Assembly (NCBI GenBank): GCA_018806985.1
Contig: JADANN010000074.1
Coordinates: 1 to 64,000 of the forward strand
Length of the DNA stretch: 64,000 nucleotides
DNA from: Angiostrongylus vasorum
Lineage: Eukaryota; Nematoda; Chromadorea; Rhabditida; Metastrongylidae
Direction: 5' to 3'
Of this stretch, positions 22,732 to 33,534 are shown piece by piece. The position numbers and the translations under genes are program-made. Within the stretch, counting starts at the first letter, position 1; each line of letters begins with the position of its first letter. The notes below the pieces were generated by a model. That model ran no database searches. It worked only from the letters and a program-made list of their open reading frames with translations, and had not been told where the DNA came from.

Positions 22732-23570
22732 GATTGAAAAAGTAACTGCTATCCTTAAAGCTGTTACAATTTCTTTTTAACCAGTGTTTTTGTAAGAGAG
22801 GAATGTGAGGAGAAGGCGTTTTCCTTCAAAATTCGGTTTGAGCACCAGCACTCGCCACTACTCAACCGGCCCGAATACCGCGTCAAGTGATTTACTTGCC
22901 TCTGAAGTTGTCTCATGGTCGTTGGTTCGACAGCGTAGACTTGCTTCTTTAACAAACCCCAAAGAAAAACAGTCGAAGGGTGCTATGTCGGGACTTCTGT
23001 GTGGTCACTCACGCAAATCACGCAGACCCATCCAGTGAAGTGCGAATTCGAGCATTCACGAACAACTATAGCAAAATATAGACGTATGCCATCCTGCATA
23101 GAAATCAAATTTTCAACATTCTCCGAAGGAATGATAACGGCTTAGATTTCATCCTGTACCATAACCAGGTACTCTTCGGCATCCACAGCATCGCGAAGGG
23201 TGCACGGACACTTACTCCAGTCCGCAATCATTCTACACCATACCGTTACCTTCAGCAGAGTCTATACTTGTTCAGAGATAACATGAGGATCTTCTCCTGG
23301 CCAGAAGTCACAGCAGTGGTGGTTCAAAAACCAAACAATGTGGAATAACGTACCGCTATCTGGGCACGCTCTTACAGAGTAAGACTAGAGTCATGATTGT
23401 ACACCTTTCACATTCCAAACAAATTATCGATCTGAAAGAAAGAAAAACAACAATGAAGATCCAAATCCCATGCACTAAAAGGCATATGCGCAAAATCTGA
23501 GGATGATATCTGAACTCTGAACATATAAGTTCACTGTGTAAGCAGTTACTTTCTGGTCACCCTGTATACC
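22732..23570 (-). mobile_element. Tc1/mariner-like element with terminal repeats, decayed
   Basis: The ends carry related inverted repeats: GTGATTGAAAAAGTAACTGC on the left and, read inwards, GGTGACCAGAAAGTAACTGC on the right. Inside on the minus strand, after a degraded SPD-x-x-PFD segment, FLWGLLKKQVYAVEPTTM fits the FLWGYLK motif before the third catalytic residue of such transposases. It lies just upstream of the POLK catalytic exon. Confidence 0.72.
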
Positions 23571-23989
23571 ATATTTGGTTATTCCAATTACCGTTGCTTG
23601 GCCAAAAGTATTGCTGAGCACACAATCCCTTATTGAATAAAGCATTCTTTCCCTCTCTGACTTGTCTACACATAATTTCTGCGTTCTGACTTTGGCAAAA
23701 GCATACGGCATGGCGAAGTGATCCTACACAATCAAAGACCTGCAGTTACGATCGCCATAAAACAACAAGGCCCGTTTACAACGAAACTACTTCCATACGC
23801 CGCTAATTTATCTGTTTACTACAGTCATCTCTTCACATTTATTTGCTAATGATTTTACACAGCATAACATCAGCCTTTCAGAAAGAAGTCACTCTCCTCT
23901 GTGAGATCGAACAATCTCCAGAAGTAATCCAACAAATATCCGACCTTAAAGATCTAACCAAAAAAGAAACATATTTCGAAGAATCGAAC

Positions 23990-24083
23990 CTCCTTCTCAG
24001 CTTTTGTCCACTCGGCGGGCGAGACTGCTTCTAGGCACTTCTTGATAGCAGCAGTCCTGTCACTGATTCTTTTCCCGCTGCTT
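23990..24083 (-). CDS. Exon-like open stretch with a WTKAEKE motif
   Basis: An open frame reads KRISDRTAAIKKCLEAVSPA and then EWTKAEKE before a possible donor GTTCGA at 23,989. The Trp-Thr-x-x-Glu pattern recalls the start of a SANT/Myb repeat. It lies after the stop of the AT-hook gene and before the POLK exons, so its gene is unknown. The acceptor (CTCCAAG or nearby) is not typical. Confidence 0.25.
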
Positions 24084-24685
24084 CTTGGAGAAATTGAAAT
24101 AGTTCACGCTTGTGTTTGACTCAATAACCCTACTTATCCACTCTTTGTCCAATCCACTCATCCCCGCCTTATTATCATTAAAGTTTAACATCTGAAATTA
24201 ACGCACTCTATGCAATCTGAACCTCAGGAACGAAAAGTATCTTCCAGAAATGGTCCAAACTCACTTAAATTCTCATAAAATGATGTTATTACCAGCTTCA
24301 AAATTTACTCTTAAAAAATACTAAATGTTAAACATCGCTACTGCAAAAAACTAATAATAGGTTCTACATACGCAGATTAAAAACAGATCGTTGTTACCAT
24401 ACAATGTGTAAGCGATTTACATCCGTGAAGACCTGCTCTTTGGCCCTTATAAAGATGTAGAGTATGTCAAAAGTATTAGGTTTACACACATGTGATTAAG
24501 AAAGCCGGCATTCAAACAGTAACAGTAGGATAAGAAACATGAATCAAAAGTGAACACTTAGAGAAGCAAAAGTGAGATCCAAACTTGGTAGAAAATTCAC
24601 AGAAATGCATTGCAAACAAACGATACAATCCCGCTCAAAAAATCCATCAAGGATCACTTGGGATCACAACCACTTATTATTTCTT

Positions 24686-25880
24686 TTATAACGCTCTTCT
24701 TCGCTTTGACTGCAATTCAACCCTCTGCACCTCCTGGGTATTGACCACCGCTACTACCTTCTTTGGTCTTCCACGCTTACGCTTCGAAAGGTCATTGCCG
24801 CTGGAAACCTGCTGCAACGTTTTAAAAACAAGAATAGTCTGAAAACATTCCCCGTATAAAAACAACCACTATCACCTCTTTAAAAAAAGCAACAAACATC
24901 CAAGCATGCGTACCTCTCCCACAATTTCTGGTACAGTTGTCCGATGAACACCTTTATCAACAGATATTTCTGCGTCTCCCATAGATTCACCACCATGCTG
25001 AATTCAGTGGATGTGTAACAGATGCTGGCCAGTGGTTTCATGGAACTTTGCACCATATAGATGAGGTTAAATTTACGGAAAACAGATATTTTCTTTTGAC
25101 TACATATCGAATCCCCATTCCCGAAACCTCGCAACAGTTTACCGCCGGTTGGGCGGTGTTCCTGGGTGTCGGACTGCGATGTACAGCGGAGATTCATCCT
25201 TTGGCAGGGTCTCCCAAGCTGAGAAGGAGTCCGGTGTTTCTATCAGGAAACCTAGCTAAGAGTAAACCAATACCAGGATCCATCACCGTCCTGGTATCAA
25301 AGTCGCATGGTGGCAAATCTCCTTCTGATGCACAAGAGCTGTGACTGCCTGTAGTGGTGAAGACCTGGGGCAGACTTTGGATAGCATAAGCTCGGGAGTC
25401 CAAGGAACCACAATAGCTAAACCAGAAAAACCCCGAAAAATGGAAATTATGCTGGGGCACGCACAACAAGTGACGACGGTCCGTCCAAGTATCAAGTATC
25501 TACAGTAGAACTGACGAGATAAGCGTTCCAAAAACCATTCCGAAATGACAACAAGAACAATTTTTTCGGAAACAATGATTTAACACTAATAATTAGTAAA
25601 GGTAGCGTTTGCAAAAAATTTTTCTTAATCTTACTTCTGATGTTAGCGGGGATACGTCAACACTGCCTTCGGAGTCCAATTCGAAATCGTAAACATCGGA
25701 AGAGCTCCCACCAGCAAATGATGACCTGCTTTTCTTCGCTGAACGAGGAGGTAAAACTCGTCTTTTACTTGTATACGACTCCTTTTCCGAAGCTGCTGAA
25801 ATGCGATACAGTCGATCTTTCCTGGATGGTCTTCCACGCTTCCTCTTTTGTGGGGATCGGTTAAAAACTCGATCCATGAC
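24686..25880 (-). CDS. AT-hook exons of the unrecognised gene
   Basis: The exon 25,635-25,880 (82 codons) holds AT-hook KRKRGRPSRK at residues 12-21, a basic region and then an acidic Ser-rich stretch (DVYDFELDSEGSVD). The final exon starts at 24,838 or, by a second acceptor, at 24,811. It carries KRKRGRPKK and ends with a basic tail (KRRRAL) before TAA. AT-hooks bind the minor groove of AT-rich DNA. A copy of the dispersed 380-base repeat sits in the intron at 25,130-25,500. Confidence 0.72.
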
Positions 25881-28800
25881 CTAAAAATTAAGCTCATGAA
25901 CACTGGCATAAAGAAGTTCGTTTTTAGTAACGACTTTTATATAACGCCTTTTTCATAGCACTGAACGTGTTCGCTTGCTCATTTCCGTTGACGGAGGATT
26001 GCTGATAGTACCCACAGAGTAGAAAAAAAATTGCTGAGAGAAATGGAAAGCAATTGCTCCAGTTGATGTGGGTAAAGGTATTCGTGGATTCGAAGACCAA
26101 CTGAGGTTCCGAGTTTTGCTCACATCTCAGCATTCTCACGGTTTTAAGCCAGTAGTGCTTAAGCGTATCGGTATTAAGTATATAAATGTATATACGCATA
26201 TATTAAACGTCTCCCTAAGGAAGAGAAATATGAATGTGCAAAACTTTTTTATATATATATATATATATGTATATTTAGGTATACATGTATATATAGGTAT
26301 ATCTGTGTACATATATATGTATATATACGTATGCATGTATATACATTCACTTTAAACTCTCTGGATGCAAAGCAGAATTTGGTTGAAAGGCTTCACCCAT
26401 CTTTAGATTGCGAAATGAAGTCACTCCAAAAATCAACCAAAAACAAAAATAAATAAATAAATAAATAAATAAATAAATAGAAAGGTTACCGTATGCACTG
26501 TCTCATTGAGGGCATCGTCGACGCAGTCCTCATAATGAATAGGTCCGCAAAGTTCGGTGGAACTAATTACCACTTCATTTTTCACATCATTCAACTGGAA
26601 CCATTTACTCATCAACTACATTAAAACAAAAGTATCTCGACAGTAGAAGGAAACAGAAGGCAGAAACCAGTCATACCCCGTACTGCTCATAAGGAAACGA
26701 TTGTTCATCCATTATCGTCTGCATCAATTCCATTTGAGCCTGCAGAAAATTGATTTTCAATCCCTGAATAGAAAAAGATCCTTTCAAGTTTAATGATTTA
26801 CATACTCTGTTTCTTTGCTCTTCCACATCAGGAGGATCTATCGCTAATGCCAGACGAATGGGTTCACGAAGAAGACAGCGCACTTGAGCCTAAAAAATGG
26901 TGATACGAGCATCTCGTAATGATTAACAAGTACATTTAATGGGATTCAACTCACCTTCAATTTGAGATAATTATCGTCTCTTAGGGATATCAGGATGAAG
27001 TTGGATATTCAGTCGATCATGCACCTATAAAGTGTCATCCGAAATCATCTACGTAGCAAGTATCCATCTGCAAAATTTCGCTCATTAGAGCTACGTGTCG
27101 CATCACATCAGCTCTACTCTCATGTTTAAACCCAGTCCAGTTCTTATAGATCGATTAACTTGATGCCGAAATAAATGCAGTTACAGACGGTGAACTTCAA
27201 ACCATTTTAACTAGTCTCGAACATACCTTACAGCAAAACAGGAACCATCAAAATCTATACAACCTTCTGTCAATGCGATATAGGTATATCCATTAAGGTA
27301 GCACAAAACCCGTATGTGCTGCACGTGATGAACTCTTCAAACGTATTCTTAGCAGTGGCTTTGCACGATTCGCTCAACTATTAGCTATCAATGTATTTGA
27401 AAGTTACTGTCGATGAGAAACAGGTCTGAAAAATACGACGCATGAGGCATGGTTTCGAAGCCTGAATCATTCATCATTTGTAGTGTTAGCAGTACAACAT
27501 GCAGCTGAGCGTTGTCACGCGATAAGAGTGGACATTTTCTATCCACTTTATTTGAATAAATAAGCAACACTCTTTCTCCAAAATTTTGTCGACTTCGGGC
27601 TTTTCTCTATTGTGATTGTTTCGCCAAGCTTGAAGACATTGTACTGTCAGAGTTCCTCCACGGAAACCGAAGAAATAATCGTTGCTATCACGCGATAGGC
27701 GCGTGTGGTGCAGTGGTCGGAGGCGCCCTGCAACACATACATCGAAACGATCCCTGCGCCCATGGCCCACCAAGCCTTCCATCCCTCCGGGGTCGGTAAA
27801 CTGGTGCCAGAATTCAAAAGACCGACTTTCTATAAACCTCGGCATATATAGTTGATATATTTATTTATATGATCTCATAAACTGATCTTCTTTAGCTGAT
27901 GCGAGGTTGGTATACGTCTTCGTTGTCGTTGTTGTTGGTGTTATTGGTCGATGGCTGACTCGTAGTGAGCTGAGTCCCAGTCGTATCATCACGGCTCTGA
28001 AGGCGAAATCGCTGAAACGTCAGCCATCGACCAACAACACCAACAACAACGACAACGACAACGACGACCTGTACCAACCTCGCATCAGCTAAAGAAGATC
28101 AGTTTACAAGATCATATAAATAAATATGGTACCAGAATTGGTATATTTATAATTAGTAATTGCATTCCCACGCGTACATTTAAGGACGGACAGAAGAACT
28201 GAAGAAGCGAAAATACGGTCATGATCTTAAGCGTTCTCAATTCTCATCATTATATCCTTATCGTTTTGAAAAGTTTACAAGATACAAGATATTTCTACTC
28301 TCTCACCTCTGTAACTGAATCGTTCATCATATTAAGATCTGAATTTATAAATTATGCTTTGGAAAACTTTTAGAACCTTTATCTTGGTCCAATCACTTAA
28401 CCTTCGTAGTCGATTGTCGTGTAGCACCCATTTTCCATCACATCTTAAAAAGCGGTCGAAAATCGGCCATTCTTGTTGTGAAAAAAAGGAGCGCGGAATC
28501 AGCATTCCGACGACGATCTCGCTATCATTCATTCATTTCATCTAGCATCCATTTATCAAGCGTTTTAAGCTTTCCTATGCGTCATTACTGATGAATGACG
28601 GCTGAGTTGTCAATAATTGGTTTTCGCGCAATATTTAAAGAGATTTTTATGGTAAGTTTCGAATTTCGGCTTCAGATTATCGTCGTTACCCAATAAACAG
28701 CACTTAGCGACCTTCTGTATTAAGGAGAATACTATCCTTACTAACGGAAACCTGTCCCTAAGCCATTTTGTGGTAACATTCCAAGTCCTTATACCTTATA

Positions 28801-31800
28801 TATACTTTACGGTATGTGTCACTTTAAACCTCAAGCAGAGCAAAGCGATTTTTCATTGAATGAGAGGGTCATCTACACTTGTATAAAACCATTACAAACC
28901 AAATCTCAGAAAATGTGTTGTTTAAAAAATTGTTCAGTAAGAAATAAGCACAGAACAATATCCCGCAAAACTAAGTAGGAAATACAACCACAATGGTGAT
29001 GAGGTAACTGCAGAACTTGGCACGCCAGGTGAGCCTCGAACCCGTGAATACTCTTTCCCGGGACTCAAGTATTATTCTCTGCACCAGCTTAACTGGCTTT
29101 AATGCCAACTTGTCCTCCCCAGATCGTTTCCGTTGATGGGTGATTGCTGATAACAACCAAGGTACTCGGAGGTGCAATGGATAACACATAAGGCCCCGAA
29201 AACGGTAATCGCGGGTTCGCAGCACACCTGTGGTTCGAAATCTCGCAAATATCTCAACACCACTGTAATTATACTTCACATATCACTCTAAGACGAAAAA
29301 ATGATAGGCACTAAGGAAAAAAGTTAGACGTTAATCAGGAAATACACGAAGTGCAGTTTAGGACTTTAAAGTTTTTAAAGTAAGTCTTGTAATAGCAAGC
29401 ATGGGGAATGCCTCGAGGACTATTCTACTACGTGAACTCTGGTTTGTTTAGTCGATTTGGTCTCTCCCACCAGAACTTTAACACTGTAAAATAATGAAGC
29501 TTGCTGAAGAAAAACTGAGAAAAGAAGTGAGACTGAAAAAAAATTGGGGGAGTTTACTTGGAAATGAGAAGTGTTTTTTTCAATGCTGAAATGCGCTAAT
29601 CTTCCCCAACCACAAATGATTAGAAATCAATCAATACTGTCCAATCTGCTCTCCCTCCTTTATCACCAAATATGGGTTTCAATCAACTCATATAGGTCCC
29701 TAAGTGCTGACCTTAGTCACCACCTACCGTAAATTTACGTGCAATACCACCATGCGACATCCCCAAAACATCTGTTGCAGCTGCACTATTGGGAAAGAAG
29801 TAACACGAAGCACGCTCTGTCAACGATAAACGAGCCCCTCTAAAAGCAGTACTTATTTGCGATTAATTAAGAGTTTTTTAAGCATTTTCCACCGTTTCGA
29901 ACCTCAAAGAGACGATAAGCCGATGTAGTAGTGAATGTAGGAGGCAATGTTGTTCCTGCTGGAAGCGATACGCACTGTTTTAAACTATTTGCTACTTCCA
30001 CGCAACGATTGGAAAGCATCTAGAAACAAATAGTAAAATTGAGAAAATCCCAACAACCGCTATTACAGTGAGTCATTGTTTTGCATACTAAACATGCTAT
30101 TCCTTCTTTCATAACACTATTAGTTCAGTAAGGTAAACCAAAGTGAGCGTAAAACGTTGTAACATTAGAAACCTCAATTGACGTGAAAAGTACATAAAAC
30201 TTACAAAAGTCGACAATCGATAACTTCAGCGGAATAATTGTAAACACACTTACGTCGGTGATAAAGTTTGACGCAACCTTCTCAGCTTCATCTCGACCTG
30301 CGAAATATCTGTTGCACCATTCGTGCTGATCGTACTTACGAACGGCATGACATAGCGCTTCTGTCAAGCAAATGATACGTTCCTCCTGAATGAACTGAAT
30401 AAATATTCTTAAGAAAACAGCTTACAGTTTTCAACGGAGAATAATTTAGTAGGACTACAAATATGTAATCAACACGGATTCTACAAAAAAATGTAACGTT
30501 GAGAAAGCCTACAGCTTTTTTTCTGCAGCATAAGTGCTTCACATATACCGTGCGGATCCCAGTACTTCTCGCATTCGATTAGTTTCCTCGCGCACATCAC
30601 CCACGAAAGTCTTGCAACTATTTAAGTGTGGCTCGGCTGCTGTTTAAGGATTTTCCTTTCATCAAGAATGTCGCTGAAGGCCGGTTCAGTCGATTCTCCT
30701 TGGAATCTTGGAGATAGCCGACTGAGGCGTCCTCACTTGCACTGCACAGAATGAACTTTTTCCAGAAAAGACCGGTAATAATTTCTTGATTCCGGTGGGA
30801 TGACAGGTTTGGTAACCCCCGAAGCGGGATCGTAGAAACACGATGCTCATGGTGATCGGCATCACCATCACTGTGCTACCCGACCCTATCCATAGCCTCA
30901 GAGCAAGAAAATCAGCACATTTACTATAACTACCAATTCTAACTTCAACAGCTCAGAATCGAGTCACTACAGATATGTACAATTACTTCGGCATCAACCA
31001 GCGTTCAAATCACCTGTTTTCCCTAATAGGGAATTTTTTCAAACGATACATTGAGCATACCCATAAGTAGCAATTAGAATTTGTATGTGTCAGCCTTAAG
31101 CAAGCCGAAGAATATCATCAACTGCGCCTTCTCTTTGTCCTCGCAGATTTTAAGCAGATTTCATTCCGAGTTCTTTTTCCAATTTCTACTTCTTTTGTAA
31201 TGACTGCACGGTAGTACTGCGGTGCTACCTGCAAGTCAACCCTTCGAGAGCGAATCTTGTCACCGAGAAGTAGGATTCTAGGTTAATTTGCTTGCTTTAC
31301 TTCCAAACTGACCTACTGATTCACTTGCTTCACCTTACCTACGATAGGAGCGAACTCGAGCAGCTTCCCCTTTCAGTAATTATCGTGGACCCTTGTTCAG
31401 CAACTACCAGGTGGTGTCCTACGAACCCCAGCAATGTATAGCACCACCTTGCTACAGCGTTGATAGAGCTTCGGAAGAATTAGTAGATCACTGTTGGGCA
31501 GCTAAAGCCATTCCTATACATATTAAGTTGTAATTACCGATTATGATGTAAATAAACTACTAGAAATTTGTAGTCAATCCCTCTCTCAAGCCGACCATGG
31601 TGCGCCATAGTGAGGAACGCCCAATGGGACGAAAGCGCTTGTGCTAGAGTTCATCTTGTGCTCCTCTTCCCTCGTTAAAAACGAAAAGCTAGATCGAATA
31701 GAAACTTCACAACTAGTGCTGAACTAGTGAAAATGCTTAGACAGGAAACGTGTCATCCATCCAATAGCAGTACCACATAGCATACAGCGCGTTGCAACGT

Positions 31801-32569
31801 AGCAAGTGCTCCGCATTCACAAAACTATGACATATCAAGCATCCAGTTTTAGTGTCACTTTCCATTTTCCCTGTACCTTTCATGCCTCTTACTACAGAAT
31901 GTTCTAGAACACATTTACATGCCACAAAAAGAACACAAAATTCGTCTAATACGGAGAAAAGTTCTAAACAAAAAATTCTCGAGGATTTCTTACAGCTTAA
32001 TCTGATGTCAAACACATCCTACCTCTGTCTCCTCTGGTCTGAATACAGTCCTCTCATATAAAGTGTCGGGAAGCAAATACATATTCTTCCTTATCTTTTT
32101 AACACCCTAAAATCAAGGCAAAACACAGCTTTTTGCAAACAAAAAACAAATAGTGCACTCGTACTTACACCTGTTTGACGATAGACTCGTTTAGGACTTT
32201 CAGCAGTGCTACACTTTTGCGCTGCGGTAATCAATGTAGCTACTTCTCTACAAAAGAAGAGCATAAGAAGCATTTTCCTCAATAAACAAACAGTACACAA
32301 CATATTGAAAATTCTTTTACACCACGCGTAATATGTCATCACTGAAAACCTATTCAGATTATAGCAATGCTCACTTACTTCTGTGTAAGATCAATGTTTT
32401 TAATCACATCAGTTACAGACGAAGTACGATCGCCATTTCCGAACTTCTTAGTGATTTCCTGAAAGAAACCCACTCGACGGGAAGATAACCAATTGCAAGT
32501 CATAAGACTTACCTCGATTCCTTTTTCAAGTAAAGCTTTTTCTTCATCACTGAATTTGTTTCCTCGTCG
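24686..32569 (-). CDS. Unrecognised nuclear-type protein with two AT-hooks
   Basis: I do not recognise this gene. Nine exons on one strand all begin and end in phase 0 or in matching phases: 32,513-32,569, 32,379-32,458, 32,169-32,247, 30,254-30,385, 29,903-30,019, 26,806-26,889, 26,677-26,763, 26,490-26,615, 25,635-25,880, with a last exon ending at a TAA at 24,686. The N-terminal exons (KFSDEEKALLEKGIE onward) resemble a SANT fold weakly. The middle is helical (FLQAQMELMQTIMDEQSF). The end has AT-hooks KRKRGRPSRK and KRKRGRPKK, plus a Ser/Asp-rich linker, pointing to DNA or chromatin binding. An exon ending DDNYLKLK near 26,957 probably precedes 26,889. More exons may lie at 32,600-32,692. 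The joining of the right-hand exons to the AT-hook half is inferred from phase only. Confidence 0.6.
25130..25503 (-). repeat. Dispersed 380-base repeat F3, copy 4
   Basis: Inverted like copy 3, with CAGGGTCTCCCAAGCTGAG and a right end CCGTCCAAGTATCAAGTATC. The last block gives the fullest view of the family start (GATACTTGATACTTGGACGG). Confidence 0.85.
25950..26155. mobile_element. F1-related element, partial
   Basis: It contains CGTTGACGGAGGATTGCTGA and GAGTTTTGCTCACATCTCAG, both degenerate versions of F1 blocks. It sits in an intron of the AT-hook gene. Confidence 0.5.
26244..26345. repeat. TATA/TATG microsatellite
   Basis: An imperfect alternating purine-pyrimidine tract in an intron of the AT-hook gene. 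Confidence 0.85.
26447..26480. repeat. AAAT tetranucleotide microsatellite
   Basis: About eight units of AAAT, starting roughly 10 bases after the donor of the exon at 26,490 in the transcribed direction. Confidence 0.85.
27696..27840 (+). repeat. tRNA-like SINE head
   Basis: GCGTGTGGTGCAGTGGTCGG resembles a tRNA A-box with flanking stem, and ACGATCCCTGCGCC about 45 bases on is a weak B-box. The flanks do not form an acceptor stem and no anticodon arm is evident, so this is more likely a SINE fragment than a working tRNA gene. Confidence 0.4.
27857..28127. mobile_element. Fold-back MITE with near-perfect 100-base arms
   Basis: The left end ATATTTATTTATATGAT is mirrored at 28,111-28,127. The arms continue through CTGATCTTCTTTAGCTGATG, a GTTGTT-rich stretch and CGATGGCTGAC, around a short centre near 27,985. 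Frames of 61 codons on both strands are mirror products of the palindrome and are not genes. No other copy of this family was noticed. Confidence 0.85.
28335..28545 (-). mobile_element. Mariner remnant 3
   Basis: The frame FDRFLRCDGKWVLHDN resembles the second catalytic segment of mariner transposases (FL.R.VT.DEKWI.YDN), with Gly replacing Glu. Only about 65 codons are recognisable. Confidence 0.65.
28975..29285. mobile_element. F1-family MITE
   Basis: It begins GAAATACAACCACAATGGTG and ends with an inverted relative near 29,250-29,280. It contains the shared block CGTTGATGGGTGATTGCTGA. A 102-codon minus-strand frame across it is a by-product of the palindrome. Confidence 0.75.
30545..30895 (-). 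repeat. SINE-like family F2 copy
   Basis: The minus strand starts GGTAGCACAGTGATGGTGAT, has a B-box-like TACGATCCCG, and later the block CTTAAACAGCAGCCGA. It is inside an intron of the AT-hook gene, about 160 bases upstream of the exon at 30,385. Confidence 0.7.
30896..32168. other. Intron of the AT-hook gene, no feature assigned
   Basis: A 92-codon minus-strand frame (32,015-31,737) contains a Cys/His pattern (CLICHSFVNAEHLLRC). It lacks a clear donor and has no recognised family, so it is not called as a gene. Confidence 0.4.
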
Positions 32570-32899
32570 CTTTAACAAAATAATTATAGTTCTCAAATTT
32601 AATGATAAGGTTGCTCGGAAATTAACGTCCGATTTACAATCTTCTTTTTGTTGTTTACGTTTTAGCAGAAGTTCTCTTTTCGAATAGCCTATTATATGTC
32701 CCAGCAGAAAAGCATATCTTATGCGCTTTTCGCTCCAAGTAGATAAAAAACAATAAAAAATTATGCTTTCGATAGACTTTAATAGTTCGAAGCACTAATT
32801 TCGACAAATCTACTTCTACGGGTTCAAACTCGGTTGTACACAGCGAAAACGGTTCGAAACATTGATGATGGATGAAATCAAAAAAGTTTTAACGCAGGT

Positions 32900-33534
32900 A
32901 CATGCAAGGTAGGTTTGCAAAATTTCGTAATGGCGAACTAGACGAGTGAAGTCCCGGGTAGCCTTCTGCTGTCGACAACGCTGAATCCAAAGTTTCCATG
33001 CCAGTAACTGCAACCACAACTGTTCGAAAACTTGAGAACTCAGTGGGCGCATCGTGCGCACTGTTTTGGAAAAATTTGAAGGGAACTAAAATATCGAAGA
33101 AGCTCGAAAAATGGATAGCCCACGAGTTGAACGAAAATCAAGGAAGTTGCTATTTTAATGTGTCGTCGCCGCTTCTGTGCCCAGAACCACTCGTTTCTCG
33201 ACCGTGTGGTGATTTAAGACAAAAATGGATTCATCAGGACATTAGCCGAGGGTCCACTCAGCATTTGCACCCCGATGAAGCTCCACAGCACTTCCCAAAG
33301 CCAAAGATACACCAAATAAAGGTCACACTGACCATTTGGTGATTTGCCACAGGTTTTAATCATACTCTCCCCTTTTCCGGGTGGCACGATTATTTTTACG
33401 AAGTACGTTCGTCAAATATAGAAAATGCATCGGAATCGTCAACGACTGTGGCCCGCCCTGGCCAACACAAATGGACCAATTTTTCCGTCACCATAGGACG
33501 CCGTCAACGGATCTCCCTCATATGAAGGATCCCG
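32900..33534 (+). mobile_element. Mariner transposase remnant 1
   Basis: Decayed but clear mariner family features are present: FRNGELDE and PSAVDNAE near 32,925-32,995, KKLEKWIAHELNENQ near 33,090, then DEAPQHFPKPKIHQ near 33,275. The catalytic CDEKWI region is corrupted (reading LRQKWI). RTE element C follows directly. Confidence 0.85.

Noticed and set aside
27696..27770. Possible tRNA gene
   Set aside because: An A-box is present but the B-box is weak and no acceptor stem or anticodon arm can be drawn; a SINE head fits better.
27892..28092. Two 61-codon frames on opposite strands with similar Val-rich sequence
   Set aside because: They are mirror products of a fold-back element and not a pair of genes.
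31737..32015. 92-codon frame with a Cys/His pattern, considered as a zinc-finger exon
   Set aside because: Spacing matches no finger class I can name, the frame runs to a stop without a donor, and it lies in an intron of a better-supported gene.
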